A stretch of 64,000 nucleotides of DNA from Vicia villosa (GCF_029867415.1 NC_081182.1:8748646-8812645), one strand, 5' to 3'; counted from the stretch's first letter, positions 1-12,399 are shown. Program-made: numbers and translations. The notes: a model not told the origin generated them from the sequence alone.

Positions 1-3000
1 TCAGTCTCTTCTCAACATGAGTTGCCAGTTTCACAATGTTATGCGCAAGAGGTGTTACACCTACCTTGTTAGCAGGATGGAGCAAACCGGTTGTCCCATT
101 CACCACGATCTCAACAGTGCCTCCAGCTGCAGTGCCCTGCAAATATTTTTATGGAAACAAAAACAATATATAAAAAATAAAAGTAGACAGGTGTAAACAT
201 AAGTATATTAAAGGAAAGGCCACATTGACAGGACAACTCAAATATGTAGTGAAGAGATACCAGTACAGGCAGGCGAAATGCCATTGCTTCGATGGTTATC
301 CTTCCAAAACATTCTCCCCGTGCCTGGTATAAAGAGAAGCGCATTGGTGAATGAAGCCCATAAACCAAAATAATAAAAAATTAAAACACAATTTGCATAC
401 AACAAAAATGCCTATTGTTAGGTCCTTTCTAAACTAGTGAACTTTGTCTGCAAACATCATGGAAATCAAGCAAATCAATTTACATGGAAGAATCTGGATA
501 TGAGATGAAAAGGCCAACCAATCAGGATGGCAGAACTGAATCAATACGGTTGTGGGTGTAATATGTTTGGGAAATTAGAAAAACTAAAGTTTAAGGTTGT
601 CATCATAGTGCCGTGAGTTAAGGGGTCATCATGGGTCATGGCCTCCATACACTACCATGTACCATACAGCAACTCTAATATATGCTATGTTCCATAAACA
701 AATTGCCAGTGTGCATTATCAGAAGATACCTGAGAATTCTGAACAAGAACATCAATAGAAGCCAAGTAAGGAGCCACTGCTAGAGTTTTGTTAACAAAGT
801 GAACACGGTCCTGAATCTTTTTCTCTGAAACAAATTTGCGCAGTTCCATTTCGAACTTTGTCTGAGCATTCATATCACTCCCTACAACTATAGCATGTAA
901 AGATGGCAACTGGAGTTTCTTTTCCTGAATGAGCTGCAAACTTTCATGAAAGGCACGAAGAAATAGATCTTGTCCTTTACCACGTGAAACACCTGCACTT
1001 AAGAAACCCTAGGCTCAGAATAAAGACTGGCAAAAGAATTGTAAAAATTAACACAAAGGGTATACAGTACACTATACAGAGGGAGCATTAATTTGGCATG
1101 CACAACAAAAGAAAAGAGAAACAACAAGCCAAACAATGTTAATTTGGCAAAGGTAGTATAACCTTGCAAGCATGTCATGTACTGCATTGGATGGAAATAT
1201 TATGAAACCAATGCAATGAATAAAAAATGAATATCAAATGGGTATAGGTAAGTGACATACTATTTATGATGGCAAAAAGTAGATCATCATTTCTAACTCC
1301 AAGAGACTCCCTAACATGCTCACGAAGAACCCTCTTTGCTACACTATCTTCTGCAACTTCCATAAGCTCCTTGCTATTTCCGAGATGTACAACATAAGTT
1401 TCAGGCATTTTAATTCTACAAAGTCAGGCAAAAGCTTACAGTAAGAAACATGATTTAAATTGCAGTGACACAGAATACATAGCAGTAAAAGTTTATTAAA
1501 TGGAGCCGAAACATACCCTAAACGCTCCCTAGTTCTATTCTTCCAGTACTCTGCAGTTGTATGTGAATCAATCATGGCACCTGCAACAAAAGGGAGGTGC
1601 TTAACATATTCCACTTTGAAATAATGGCCTCGCATTTCATGAATCCACCATAAAACCTTAGGAAGAACGAGGGTAACTTTTTCCTTCAAGACGGCATCCA
1701 GCCACTTTCCAGCTACAGCAGTATTTAGAATGACCAGATCAGCTTTAAGAGCTGTATCTACAGCCTTTTCACCTTTGGCGGGCATGACCTATTAGAAGCC
1801 AAACATATGAAAATAGACCACACTTAGAAGTTCCATTACACTTGGAAATGAACTGCAGGTAAAGGCATTTCTTACAGATTGGAACTATTATTCTACTCAA
1901 TCAAGACAAAGAAGAAAATAAATACCAAATTGATTACACAGTTGCTTAACTCGTACTTTTGTGGGTTCTACAGTGCCACATGTGAATTAAGTTCATTCAA
2001 TAGACCTCACAAATTAGTGCACCAAGTTGATTGTACATTACTCAACTTTCAACCTTAATTGGGCAACTTCAAAAAGTTCACTACATGGATCTCAGAAATT
2101 AGAGAACTAAGTTGATTTTGTTTGAAATTGAGTTGGAATTTTTTTTTTTATGATAAACGATGGTTCTTTATATCAGGAACACCCCTTAAACTTAAGCAAT
2201 CATGGGCTCAAGATTGGTTATCTTTCAACTTTGGTGACTTTGTAACTTTGTCTCTATCTCTAACCAAACATCATCTCTTATTTAAATAATTTATTTAAAT
2301 CATTCATCTATCTTATAATTACACCAAAGTCACCAAAAAGTAAAGGCACACTCCATCCATTCCCGCAATCATGGCTGCCGCTGTCACATAGAAACACTCC
2401 AATGGTCCAAAATTCTGTTCTTAAATCCAATATTTCCATTGGAGTTGCTCTTACAACAACACATCCATTCTCCAGCCTCTCTCAAAATTGTATTGTTAAT
2501 TTACATAAAATGAATAGCACATCAATCAGTCATATACTTTCACTAGAAGTACTCTATTTGTAGGATTTAGTTCTCCTAAAGTTAGCATGGTTAGCGTGTA
2601 AGTAAGCAAGCAAGTAGTCTCAACCTTGATGAGAATGCCAACATTTGATATTTCAATACCGATATCAAGTGTTTGAGTCGAATCCCTATTTGTAAACTTA
2701 CCAGTGTATTTACCAGTAATTCAAAATATGAAAAAACTTAAGCTACTAAACTAGAGTAGTCAATAGCGGCGCTATCCCGCTATAATGGAGCCCGGCCGCT
2801 ATGGAAAAGCCTTAACGGTGCAGAACACTATAGTGGCCGCTATAGGGTAAATAATGGGTAGTGGGGGCATTTATGTCCTGCTATGCTTTTCCCCTATGAA
2901 AAACAAAAATTACCCCTTAAATTTAAAAGGTTTTAAGGGTAATTTTAGGTTTTTCAATCAAATTTGAGTTGAGACTCAACCCTAAGTCCCTAACCTTCCT

Positions 3001-3845
3001 TAACCGACATTTTTGCACTTCACCATTTCCAAAGAAAATTTCAAGTTCTTCTTTTACCTCTCTCTACACTTCGCTGTTCCCTCTGCGCTTCATATTTTCA
3101 TAATTATTATTCATATAATTTGTCAAAATAAATGATCAAATAGCGGCTATCCCGTAATATGCTATCCCACTATCCCATTTTTGGGTCGGCCGCTCCGCGC
3201 CGCTATCCAGGATTGACTACTCTTTACTAAACCCTCTTAAAATATTTCCACCCAGCATTACTTTGACACTCAATATACAAGACTTTCAACTACAATCTTC
3301 TCAATTAGCAAGAGTTAAACGTAGCCATACAAATTAGGAAACATGTTTTCCTATCTAAGATACTAAAAACCAACCAAGTAAACAACCATTAAGATAAACA
3401 CACCCTAATCAATAACAATAAAAAGTAAAAAAGAATGAATTACCTGAACTCCTCTATCCAACATTTTACTTTCCAAACTATAAATAACCTGATCACGTTC
3501 ATCCGGATACTGATTCGTAACCCAAACAACCTCCGAACCAACTCCTCTCAAAAGAAACGCCAATTCCATCAAAAGCAAAGGTCCACCCGAAAGCGACAGC
3601 TCATGCGAAACCATCAGAACAAGCTTCGACTTCATGAAATCCAACGGACTAGGACCCGACGCAACATTTCCGCCGCCGCCGGAGGCGGCAGAGTGAATCC
3701 GACTCTTTTCTGCTTCGAAGATCTTGGTGTTACACGAATCGGAATTGTTTCTGATGAAAAGCACCATCACCGTTGAAATGGACAAGAAGGCTAGTAACAT
3801 TAGCGGCCATTTTTTCTTCGCCGTTGCCACTGAATGCTTCGCCAT
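1..3845 (-). CDS. GT4-type glycosyltransferase (At1g75420/At1g19710-like), 3'-partial
   Basis: Six minus-strand exons join in frame: 3444-3845, 1517-1788, 1261-1415, 730-992, 261-323 and 1-136. All visible junctions are GT-AG, and about 430 codons lie in the window. The family has roughly 460 residues, so the last ~30 lie off the left edge. Residues ~13-31 form a single hydrophobic segment after a basic N-terminus, which suggests a type II membrane protein of the Golgi or ER. A GT4 Rossmann fold is indicated by SHELSLSGGPLLLMELA, ADLVILNTAVAGKW and IHEMRGHYF, and by a C-terminal donor-binding segment containing GECFGRITIEAMAF followed by GTAAGGTVEIV. The E-x7-E arrangement there is typical of retaining GT4 enzymes. 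The acceptor is unknown. Intron 1 (1789-3443) carries a hAT-type MITE. The next gene on the same strand is a BEL1-like factor, as in the Arabidopsis neighbourhood. Family assignment is strong; substrate is not known. Confidence 0.9.
2752..3224. mobile_element. Non-autonomous hAT element in intron 1 of the glycosyltransferase gene
   Basis: The 473-bp element has imperfect terminal inverted repeats, TAGAGTAGTCAAT on the left and AAGAGTAGTCAAT on the right read inward. It is flanked by a perfect 8-bp direct repeat TACTAAAC (2744-2751 and 3225-3232). The 8-bp TSD and the left end TAGAG match the hAT rule (YARNG). Subterminal GC-rich motifs of the form TAGCGGCGC occur at both ends. No transposase is encoded. 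Confidence 0.85.
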
Positions 3846-4164
3846 TCTTTTACAGCTTTATTGGATTTTCTAGTTTCGCATTCTGTTTTTGATTTTTTTA
3901 GGGTTTTTGGTCATTGGTTTTGAATTGAGTTGTTGGAATTGGTTGTGATTTGTGAAGTGGTTCAGGGGAGCTTCAGGTGTCACTCAGGCATGCTACCAGA
4001 TCGGAGATTTTGCTGCTAATTCAGAAATCATAGACTAAAGAACTGTATTTTATTCGTTTTTTGGTTGAAAATGAACTGTATTCTCACAGTGATTGAACCA
4101 ACAGTGTATGGGCCTTTTTGGTCCAATCAATGTGTGGGCTTTGTGCCCCATATGTTTTTCAATA
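3846..4164 (-). promoter_or_regulatory. 5' flank of the glycosyltransferase gene
   Basis: About 320 bp separate the glycosyltransferase ATG from the outer end of a Mutator-like element. The interval must hold the 5' UTR and proximal promoter unless these extend into the transposon. I see no unambiguous TATA box. Confidence 0.35.
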
Positions 4165-4198
4165 GACAATTTCTTTGTGCCCCATAATACCCCTGACT

Positions 4199-4440
4199 TC
4201 AGAGATGCATCTCCGAAATCATCTTCGATTTTTTTTATTTATATTTTTATAATTTAGAGATGTATTTTCGAAAACACTCATTTTTTGGTGTTTTCGAAAA
4301 TGCATCTCCGAAAGCACTTATTTTTCAATTTAAACGTTGGATTTAAATTGTCAGGTGTTTTTTCGGAGATGCATCTCCGAAAACACCAATTTTCACATTT
4401 TCTATTATTTCGGAGATGCATCTCCAAAATATACTCTGAT
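4199..4440. repeat. Subterminal palindrome cluster of the MULE
   Basis: Four spaced copies or variants of TCGGAGATGCATCTCCGA occur within 240 bp, separated by AT-rich spacers. Related copies sit at the opposite end of the element and at the termini of the second MULE at 16.7-18.8 kb, as expected of transposase-binding subterminal repeats. Confidence 0.65.
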
Positions 4441-4629
4441 TTTTTTCTTTACAAAATAATGATTAATCCCATATTTTACATTAATCGACAAAATTGCAAA
4501 ATAGAATCAGATAACACGTAAACTATAATAAATACGGCTATATTAAATAATGGTAATTGTTTAGAAAAGTAAAAAATGTAAACATATTACAACTCAACAA
4601 AATGTCATGAATAAAACATAAATAGGCAA

Positions 4630-7110
4630 CTACTACTGATTATGCCTAATCCTAACTCCCTGGGACCTCCTCTGCCTCCTATACGCCACCATCGGCCGCG
4701 TCACTGACCATCCTCTCCACAATGACAACTGCCTCTGGACCGCCCTGCTCAATAATACCTCTGTCCAATGCATCCTGCCCAAGCATCTATATTCGCTGGC
4801 ATACCGGGAGATTAGTGGCATGGTCATCATCGGCCTGCTGATTCTCCAAGATCTCCTCATGTGCTAGCCTAGGTGGATCTCCGGGAGCGTCGGGTGTCAT
4901 CAAAGGATGTTACACCCAATAAAACCATGTCACGTATCCATTTACGCAATGCCAGCCCTGGGTGGCCACCATACGCGGATACTCCTCAGGCACCAAATGA
5001 TGTAGTCGTGTTCAAAACACTTTAGTTGTTAGAAGTTATGGTACTCCGTGCCTCATACAGTACCAGATAATAAAGATAATCATCAAAGCACAATATCCAT
5101 ATCTCTATGTGTCATAGTGAGAGGAGAGGACTTTGAAAGATCTTTAGAAATAAACTGCATGTAGCTAAACTATAATATGACACGCTCAAACAGATGAGAA
5201 TATGTGAGGCGTGAACCGCAAGTCAACCATCAAAAGTAGACGACAGTGTCGTCCAAGGGATGTCTCTCACAGTGAACGACATACGTCTTAAAGTGTATAT
5301 CCTCTGCTACCGTGCGGTCAAGATACACTGTGTATGGCTTCATTATTTGGTTTCTCTGAGCGGGGCGAGTGTATAAGAACATGGAATATCCTTAATATAG
5401 GCCGACACCCGTGACCATCCGAATATGCATGGTAAATGGTGGAGGATCCAAGCTTGAAATTGGTACATATGAATTATTAAAATGATACATATGAATAATT
5501 ACTAATGGTGTTGCAAATGGTGTTATTAAAAGGACAAACAAACACTAAAAGATGCATAAATATTATCATCCACAGTGTGATGATGTTTGTCATCTGTCTG
5601 ATCTTCCACATACAATCTTCATCTAACTTAGAGTACAGATAAACCAAACAAGTGACCCTCAGTTGTACTCATGGATCTATTTCAAGTCATATAAGTATCC
5701 AAGGTAGATCACATCTACATAATTCACACTCTTGTCCATAAAAAATGGACGTGCCATCCAAGTACAACAAGTATGCACATAATGTGCACGCGCTAAGTTG
5801 TTTAACCTGCGCATCATCCTAGAGGCATGCTCTGCATTATCCACCTATTATGTATACAACTACTTAAGGAACGAAAACCTAGCATGAGCCCATCAGATGA
5901 CTTCTAACTCCCGTAGGTATTCCCCTGGGTCAATTCCTAAATAGTTTACCATCATCATCAATGCGCATCTCTATTAATCCTGTTGCGGTCTAACAGTATC
6001 CCCTAATCGAAAGATGCAATAGACATTAGACTTTGTCTAATGTGATAGACATCTCACCATGTGAAAGATAAAAAGGTGAAGTCTCCGAGTACCATCTCTC
6101 TATAAACGCAGACAACATACCATGGTTAGTCATAGCATAACCAATCCTACACAAGTCTCCCAACCTAGATATCTACAACACGTCCTGAAACTAATGTTCA
6201 TTCGGCTGCAGCAGACCAGTAATCTTCTGACCATGGTTGATGCATTTTAAAACATCATGGTCCTGCAGAAAATTATTTCATCATTAGAAACTTAAAATAT
6301 TATAACAAACATGTTTTTAAAATAATGAATACAACTTAATTTTACCTTTCCGTCCATACATGTCTAGGAGTATGGTTCGGGTGCAGAGGTAGCAGTGGCA
6401 AGTCGGACGAGCCTCCTCCAAACCTCTGGGGTGCCTCGGGTGCTTCTGGAGTATGAGTGGTAATGAGTAGGGTACTATATCACCCATCCTCATACACGTG
6501 GTTTGAAAAAATCCTCATACCTGAGCCCATACCTACGTGGAGATTATTGTTGTACACGTACTTGTACCGTACGTGTACGTACATACCCATATGTGTACCT
6601 GTTTATCCATATTTCTAATAAAAATCAATGGTCAATTATAATTTATCAAGTCATTTTAAGTTTTTAACAACATTAAAAAAATTTAAACATGTTATTATTG
6701 AGTTAAGAAATAAACAAACACTTATATTAAAATACATACAAGTTTAGTAGTAATGTATTAATTAAAATTGATAAGCTTGCATGTGTATACAAATAAAGAT
6801 AAAAATATATGAAGATGTATTGTGCGGGTCTAAGGCGGATGGATATTAAGGTACCCATTTCCGCCCTATATCCACTTATTTTAGTGGATAATTACTTTTT
6901 GCGGGAATTTACCTACCCATTATGGGTAATTTTTGCAAGTACCCACTAGGGATGAGTTAAATTTCCATCTCAACTCTGGAGCCTCAGGTGCTTAAATAGG
7001 TGACACTTGTATCATATGGGAAGGCGAGGGCGAAGATGCATGATCCCTAGAAGTTGACCCATCTGCATTGACCGAGTTAGATAGGACAGGTGTCTGTGAT
7101 GATCGGTCTT
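4630..7110 (-). pseudogene. Plant mobile domain (PMD, MAIN/MAIL-like) protein remnant
   Basis: Conceptual translation of the minus strand around 6355-5960 gives a recognisable PMD core: DHDVLKCINHGQKITGLLQ, then ML-AFIERWYSETSPF and GEMSITLDKV-CLLHLSIRG. The last is the hallmark PMD segment. Around 4860-5000 a C-terminal piece with the pattern PDAPGDPPRLAHEEILENQ follows. Several in-frame stops occur, for example after LQPNEH and inside the LDxV-CLL motif, along with frameshifts. A 522-bp hAT splits the N-terminal acidic/proline region (APEAP repeated either side of the insertion). The family is linked to Mutator-like transposons and to the Arabidopsis MAIN/MAIL genes. This copy cannot encode an intact protein. 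Confidence 0.75.
6452..6973. mobile_element. hAT-type MITE nested inside the PMD pseudogene
   Basis: The 522-bp insertion is flanked by near-identical 8-bp repeats, TTCTGGAG (6444-6451) and CTCTGGAG (6974-6981). The ends TATGAGTGGTAAT and TTGAGATGGAAAT are imperfect inverted repeats. The interior has the GAGTAGGGTACTATA and CACCCATCCTCATAC motifs of a common plant hAT family. Removing it rejoins the two halves of the APEAP region of the host pseudogene. Confidence 0.7.
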
Positions 7111-7835
7111 TTTCCCTCTGAATTGATGGATGTTGCGCAAGTAAACATATGAAACACAATGAGTTCAAGCCAAAAAATGCAGATTAATATGTTCGGGAGA
7201 TGCATATTTGTATTCTGGAAATTAAAATGTTGGAAATTTTCAAAGATGCATCTCTGTATTGCAATGTTAATGGCGGAAGTGTATTCCATGCAGACATCTA
7301 AAATAATGTGTTGATCATTCAAACTAATTATCAAACACATTATTCTTTTAAATAACATATTGAAACTACCTATTACATAACTTAATTCTAAATTTATACA
7401 CATGTTTATAGAAATAAAAAAAAAGTTTAGAAAAAAAACACCAAATGTGAGTTTAGTTTGATGTTGAGTGAGCTCTTTCATCGATTTGATGTTGATGGAA
7501 GAAGCTTTCAAGTTAGTTGAATGTGTTTGAAATAATATGAGTTGAGAGAGTCTGAGACTTGAAAGGTTGAGAAGAGTTTCAGAGTTTGAGAGAGTATTTT
7601 GAGAAGTGAGGAAGGAGAAAGGGTCTGACGCCCTTTTGTTTAACACATTATCTGGAGATGCATCTCCGTAAGTTACACAAAAATGTATTTCCGTATTTTT
7701 TATAGAGCCTTAGGGCCTGATTCAGGGATGAATGTCTTTGGGATGCGTCCGAAGATACATTTATGGATGCTAAGGACATTTTTGGTTTTTCACGAGGGTG
7801 TGGTAACAATTCTTATAGTGCCTTAAACAATTCCC

Positions 7836-8950
7836 TTAGATTGGGCCGAATCTAAACCATTTTGCCCAAAATGAGGTTCTTAGTTGGAAATTATTTATTA
7901 CAGCCCATGTCTTATTTACACATCTAAAAAAATCTCAAAATTATCCTAAGAATCTGAATTCCAATATCCGGATGCACCAAATTCATAATTTTTATTTAAA
8001 ATAAGTCAAATCATAGGTAAAAAAAGTCCGAATTTTGGAATTCGGACACACCCCAAACCTTTTCAAACCTAAGGGAAACAAAGCTATGAAAATCGAATTT
8101 TGGATTTATCTTATGGAGATTGAAATATGGACACTTCCATCTAAATATTCGCGCTCAGACCTTTACCTTTTCCTTTTCTTCAAATTTGAACAAGTAAAAA
8201 CAGAGCTCACTACTAACTACTCTTGCACTAAGATTTTACAATCTTTCTCACAACTTCTTTTCCACTATGTTCAAGCTTTTAGCACTTTTGTCAAGTTCTA
8301 ATCACTACATTTAAGCCAAAACCATTCATCTCTCACATTTTGTAAGTTTCTCTTTTTTTATTTATTTGTGATGCATGTATTTCATAAATATGTTATAATT
8401 ATGCTACATTAGGTTACATGCAATAGAGATTATGTATTTGTTTTGTCTTAAACAAAATTACTAAACCACATAACAACTTTTCATTAACCCAAAACCAATA
8501 CATGTCAAACACTTGATCACAAAATCAAGATTATACCTCTTACTACCAACAACAAATCCCAACCACCAACTCATCATACTCATACCAATACACACAACAA
8601 ACACCTTATCCAAACAACGCTACAACAAATTCTTTTTTACCTTACCAAACATTCACACCAAATCCACCCTCCACCAAAACTACTACCGCCCAACTATTAC
8701 CGCATAAACTCAAACCACAATACAACCAAACTATAAACACATGGACAACAAATTAATTTACTACAACTCCTTCGTGGAACGATAGGACTATGACCAATTC
8801 GAAGAATGACTTATGTCTCATCTAAATGTGAAAACTTCTTCTCAGCCACCTCAATAGAACTAATTGAGACCTCGCCGACTATTAATATTTGGTATGAGTG
8901 AATCGGATGGTCACTACAATGTACTGTGTCGTCGATAATGTAAAAAATTA
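7836..8950. other. Possible second degenerate element with GGAATTCGGAC palindromes
   Basis: From 7935 to 8130 the motifs GAATTCCAATATCCGGATG, CCGAATTTTGGAATTCGG and ATCGAATTTTGGAT recur, resembling transposon subterminal repeats. From 8540 to 8930 a Q/P/T/Y-rich open-frame segment (SYSYQYTQQTPYPNN) runs into stop-interrupted frames. I do not recognise the family. It could be a decayed MULE or hAT. Confidence 0.3.
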
Positions 8951-10411
8951 TTTAAATGTTTGTAATCCTATTTAAATAATATTCCATTAATATTTTATTC
9001 TATTTATTGTTAATTAGTAATTTAATAAAAACTAAAAATTAATTATATATATTATACTTATATTTAATAATTATTAAAAATATATATTAATTAATTAAAA
9101 AATAATATAGAAAATAGAGCATTTTAAGCCATTGGTTTGTCCTATTTAAGAAGTGGTGCCAATTGCTTTGGCTACATTTACACAATAGTTTTTTTCTTTT
9201 GAAATTGAAGTAAATTGAGATTAAATTTAAAATGTTGATTACTTTATTTATAAATTTGAACAGGTGGGTTAATTAAGTAAAGAAGTTAAAAAAAAAAAGA
9301 GCTCACAAACTTTTCAATAGTTTTATTTTAAAAAATATTATTCCTATACCAAAATCTTACACCTACATATTTTACTATTCACTAATTCAATGAAATGAAC
9401 TATTATAATAATAAATTATTTTAAAAAATATATATAAAAATTAATTTTTAAACTTTTTACGTTTTTTTTAGATTTAGGGCTACGGATAAAAAAATATGTA
9501 ATTAACCAATTTCATAATTTTATTAACCAACATTTTAATTATCATTAACCAACTTCATAACTACTAAAGTCTAGATGTTTATTAACCAACTTCATAACTT
9601 TAGTCACCAACATTTTACTTTTAATTAACTAACTTTATTTTAATACTAAAATTTATTTTTAATATACATAAGTTTATTAAATAACTTCATAATTGTATTG
9701 ACTAACTCTTTTTATTTTTCATTTATTTTTTAACTAAATTGTTTTTAATATCTCGGAATTTATTAATCAACTTTTTATACTTCATTAAGCAATGTTGGTT
9801 CATCATTAAAAATTATTGGTCATATATTATTCATGAGCACTGTTCATAATACTATTCAAAAATATATATATTTTTATTTTAAAAAACACTGTTCACCGTA
9901 GTGTTTGATGTAAGTATTTACTGTATAGTTTGATGTAAAAATTACCAAACTCTTTTATTTTACAAGCAGCATATTTTCTTTTATTCTATTAATTCGATTT
10001 AACACAAGTATAGATCATCAAATCATACGCAATGGCTATCTCATTTATGACAAGATAAAACATGACAAGCTAGTACGTGACAGTTACATACTGGATGTAA
10101 CTGATTATGATAGCAAATTAGGAGTACTACAATTTGTTAATGGAAAAACAATTCTGTTATCCATTCCTTTCTGTTTCATATCAACAGTACATGGTAGTAG
10201 TATCAAGCTGATGACATGACTACAAGGAAGGGTCAAAACAATGATGTCTGCTTTGTTACTAATCTAACCAACATCATTACTCATGAATTTCAAAAACTAT
10301 AAATTCACCTCAAAAACATATTGCCCCATCTTGTCAATGTTACATAAGTACTAATATTTCCAACAAAATTCTTTTTTATCTTCAGAAGCTTTAATTAAAT
10401 TAAACTAATTC
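8951..10411. other. AT-rich intergenic DNA downstream of the first BEL1-like gene
   Basis: No gene is seen. At 9480-9720 a diverged, irregular repeat of about 40 bp, built on ATTAACCAACTTCATAA and CACCAACATTTTA, recurs four to five times. The last 200-300 bp should include the 3' UTR of the minus-strand BEL1-like gene. Confidence 0.4.
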
Positions 10412-12213
10412 CTAATCCTCCACACAGTCTGTTGCATCTTCTCTTGACATGTAATTGTTAGCTTGTGGATTGGAGTCTTCAGATGAGTCTCCAAACTCTT
10501 CTTTGTACATTTCTTCTATCATTGGTTTCCATAACCTTACCCTCGCATTTATGAACCAATTTGACACCTAAACAAGTAGTATATGAATTTTAACACTACT
10601 AAATTAACATTGACATTATTAATAACTACGAAAAAAAAGTAGTTTAAGGATAAGAAATTACTTGGTTTTTAGTTAAACCGGTTTGCGAAGCCAGCATTAA
10701 TTTCTCAGAATCATTAGGATACCTGCACACACAAAAAAAACCAGACATCAAATTAGTAACATTGTCAATTTGTCACTAACAAGACAAAAATAAAATGACA
10801 GAAGATCATAAAAACAAGATTTTTTTTTTTATGTATAAGCTTACGGATGAAGAAAATGCTCAAACAACCAAGCACGAAGAATTGCAACAGAGGTTTCAGG
10901 TAAGCCTCTAATAGGTCTCCAAACTTGTCTTTGATTCTGAATGATTCCAAGTTGTTGAAGAGACATTCTATTCTGTCTGTTGTTACTATTGTTTTCTCTC
11001 TCAAATAAACTAAGTTGAGATAATCCATTGTTGATTTTTGGTACATCTTGAAACAGTTTTCTTTTCTCAACATTTATTTGTGACATTATTGCATCTCTTA
11101 AGCTACAAAAATGTCTAGACATTGCTTGAAGTGCCAAAGCAGTGTAACATTTAGCAGCTCCTAAACCTGCTATCATTTCAAAAGATGACACCACTTCTTC
11201 CATTTGATGATAATATTTCTCATATCTACTCTCAACCTGAAAAAAAATTAGAAAATAACTTAAACATAAGCACTTATATGATAAGCACTTAAAAGTTATG
11301 AAGCACGGACACCAGAAACACAGACACGCCGACATAAATAATAATTTGAAAAAATGAATAAAATAAACGTAATCGCATGTGTCAGAATCGGTTTCAGACA
11401 CAGATACTGACACACTTTTTTTCAGAGGTGCCGGTGCTACAAAATATACCAGAGAAGACTAACCTCATCCAACAAAGAAATGAGCTTGGCAATTTTGACT
11501 TGATGTTCATGTTTATCAGCCAACAAATGTCCATGAATCCTCAACTCAGCTTTAAGCTCAGAAGAAAGTGTTCTAGCACCAGTTCTACTTGCATGAAACA
11601 GTTTCTCAGCATACTTTTCATTCATTCTATCAATCACATTTCCACCAACATCAACAAGATCTTCAAGAAGCGACTGAACCGGTTTAAGATATCTAGAGTT
11701 TCCAATAACAGAACCAAAACTCTCATTTCCATAAGAAGTAGAAGTAGAACGGTTCAACAATGAGTTATTAGAAGAACCACCTGAACCAAAACTTCCATAA
11801 AAATAATCACTTGTAAGATTATTATTATTATTATTATTCTCCACCACAGGTTGATCACGTGTCTGTTCTTGAGCAGACATGAAGTATGTTGGGTTAATCA
11901 TAAGACCTTGATTCAAGGAACGGTTTCTGTATTCATCAGAAGTAGGAACAACAAGCATGTGAGAGCCTAGAGAAAGTGATAAACCTTGTTGATGAGTTTG
12001 ATGATTGTTGTTGTCGTTTGCTGCACCAAGCAGATCCATCAAATGTCTTGTATGACTCATTTCAGAACCTTGTGATAGCTGTTCAATATTGTGATGGAAT
12101 GTTTGAGAATAAGCATTGTTGTTCCTTAAAGAAGAAGAAGATGAAACATAACCACCACTACCTAGTAAATCTTGGTTCTCAAACTGATTTTGATGGGTCA
12201 TTGAGTTAGACAT
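10412..12213 (-). CDS. BEL1-like TALE homeodomain transcription factor (short form)
   Basis: Four exons, 11464-12213, 10845-11236, 10662-10722 and 10412-10567, join through GT-AG introns into a 452-residue protein. Domains in order: a ZIBEL-like motif GLSLSLGSH (~77-85); a SKY box [15 protein letters not shown] (~173-187); a BELL helix region (~236-305); and a three-amino-acid-loop homeodomain (~355-417) with [18 protein letters not shown], the loop PYPNDSEK and recognition helix [15 protein letters not shown]. The 61-bp exon inside the homeodomain is the usual BEL1 gene structure. BEL1 proteins dimerise with KNOX partners in the nucleus through the SKY-BELL region. Only ~35 residues follow the homeodomain, and the usual C-terminal ZIBEL motif is missing, unlike the paralogue at 29-31 kb. 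Intron 1 carries a ~140-bp MITE. Proximity to the glycosyltransferase suggests a BLH11/BLH3/BLH10-like position, which is inference. Confidence 0.92.
11299..11441. mobile_element. Small MITE in intron 1 of the first BEL1-like gene
   Basis: Ends TGAAGCACGGACACC and GTAGCACCGGCACC (right end read inward) form imperfect inverted repeats around about 140 bp. A second copy, split by later insertions, lies in an intron of the RsmI gene (42318-42440 plus 43344-43386). The target duplication is not clear. Confidence 0.6.
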
Positions 12214-12399
12214 AATAATAGCTTTTGAGTATGTGAGAGAAAGAGAAAGTGATTAAATAAGAAAAGAAGAAGTTGTTGAGGCATGTGAATATATCTCTAG
12301 AACAGTGAAAGGAGAGAGGTTTTTATGGAGAGGGAATCGAATCGAATCGAATCAACACTGTTGTTTTTAACGCAGTGAGAAACTATTTGAGCAAAAAAG

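Larger units (their letters stand above)
4165..7835. mobile_element. Degenerate Mutator-like element carrying a plant-mobile-domain gene
   Basis: The element is bounded by clusters of the palindrome GAGATGCATCTC and variants: near 4202, 4303, 4367 and 4414 on the left, and 7655, 7681 and 7741 on the right. The outermost sequences are weakly inverted (ACAATTTCTTTGTGCC against AATTGTTTAAGGCAC). Between them is a broken plant mobile domain reading frame on the minus strand. MULEs carrying this domain are known in plants. The exact ends and a 9-bp TSD could not be fixed, so the boundaries are approximate. Confidence 0.6.

Noticed and set aside
3435..3776. Plus-strand open frame opposite exon 1 of the glycosyltransferase
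   Set aside because: It is the antisense shadow of a well-supported coding exon and has low-complexity N/Q/R content.
7077..7646. 189-codon minus-strand open frame at the right end of the first MULE
   Set aside because: Composition is intron/AT-driven (I, N, F rich), with no domain, and it overlaps transposon subterminal sequence.
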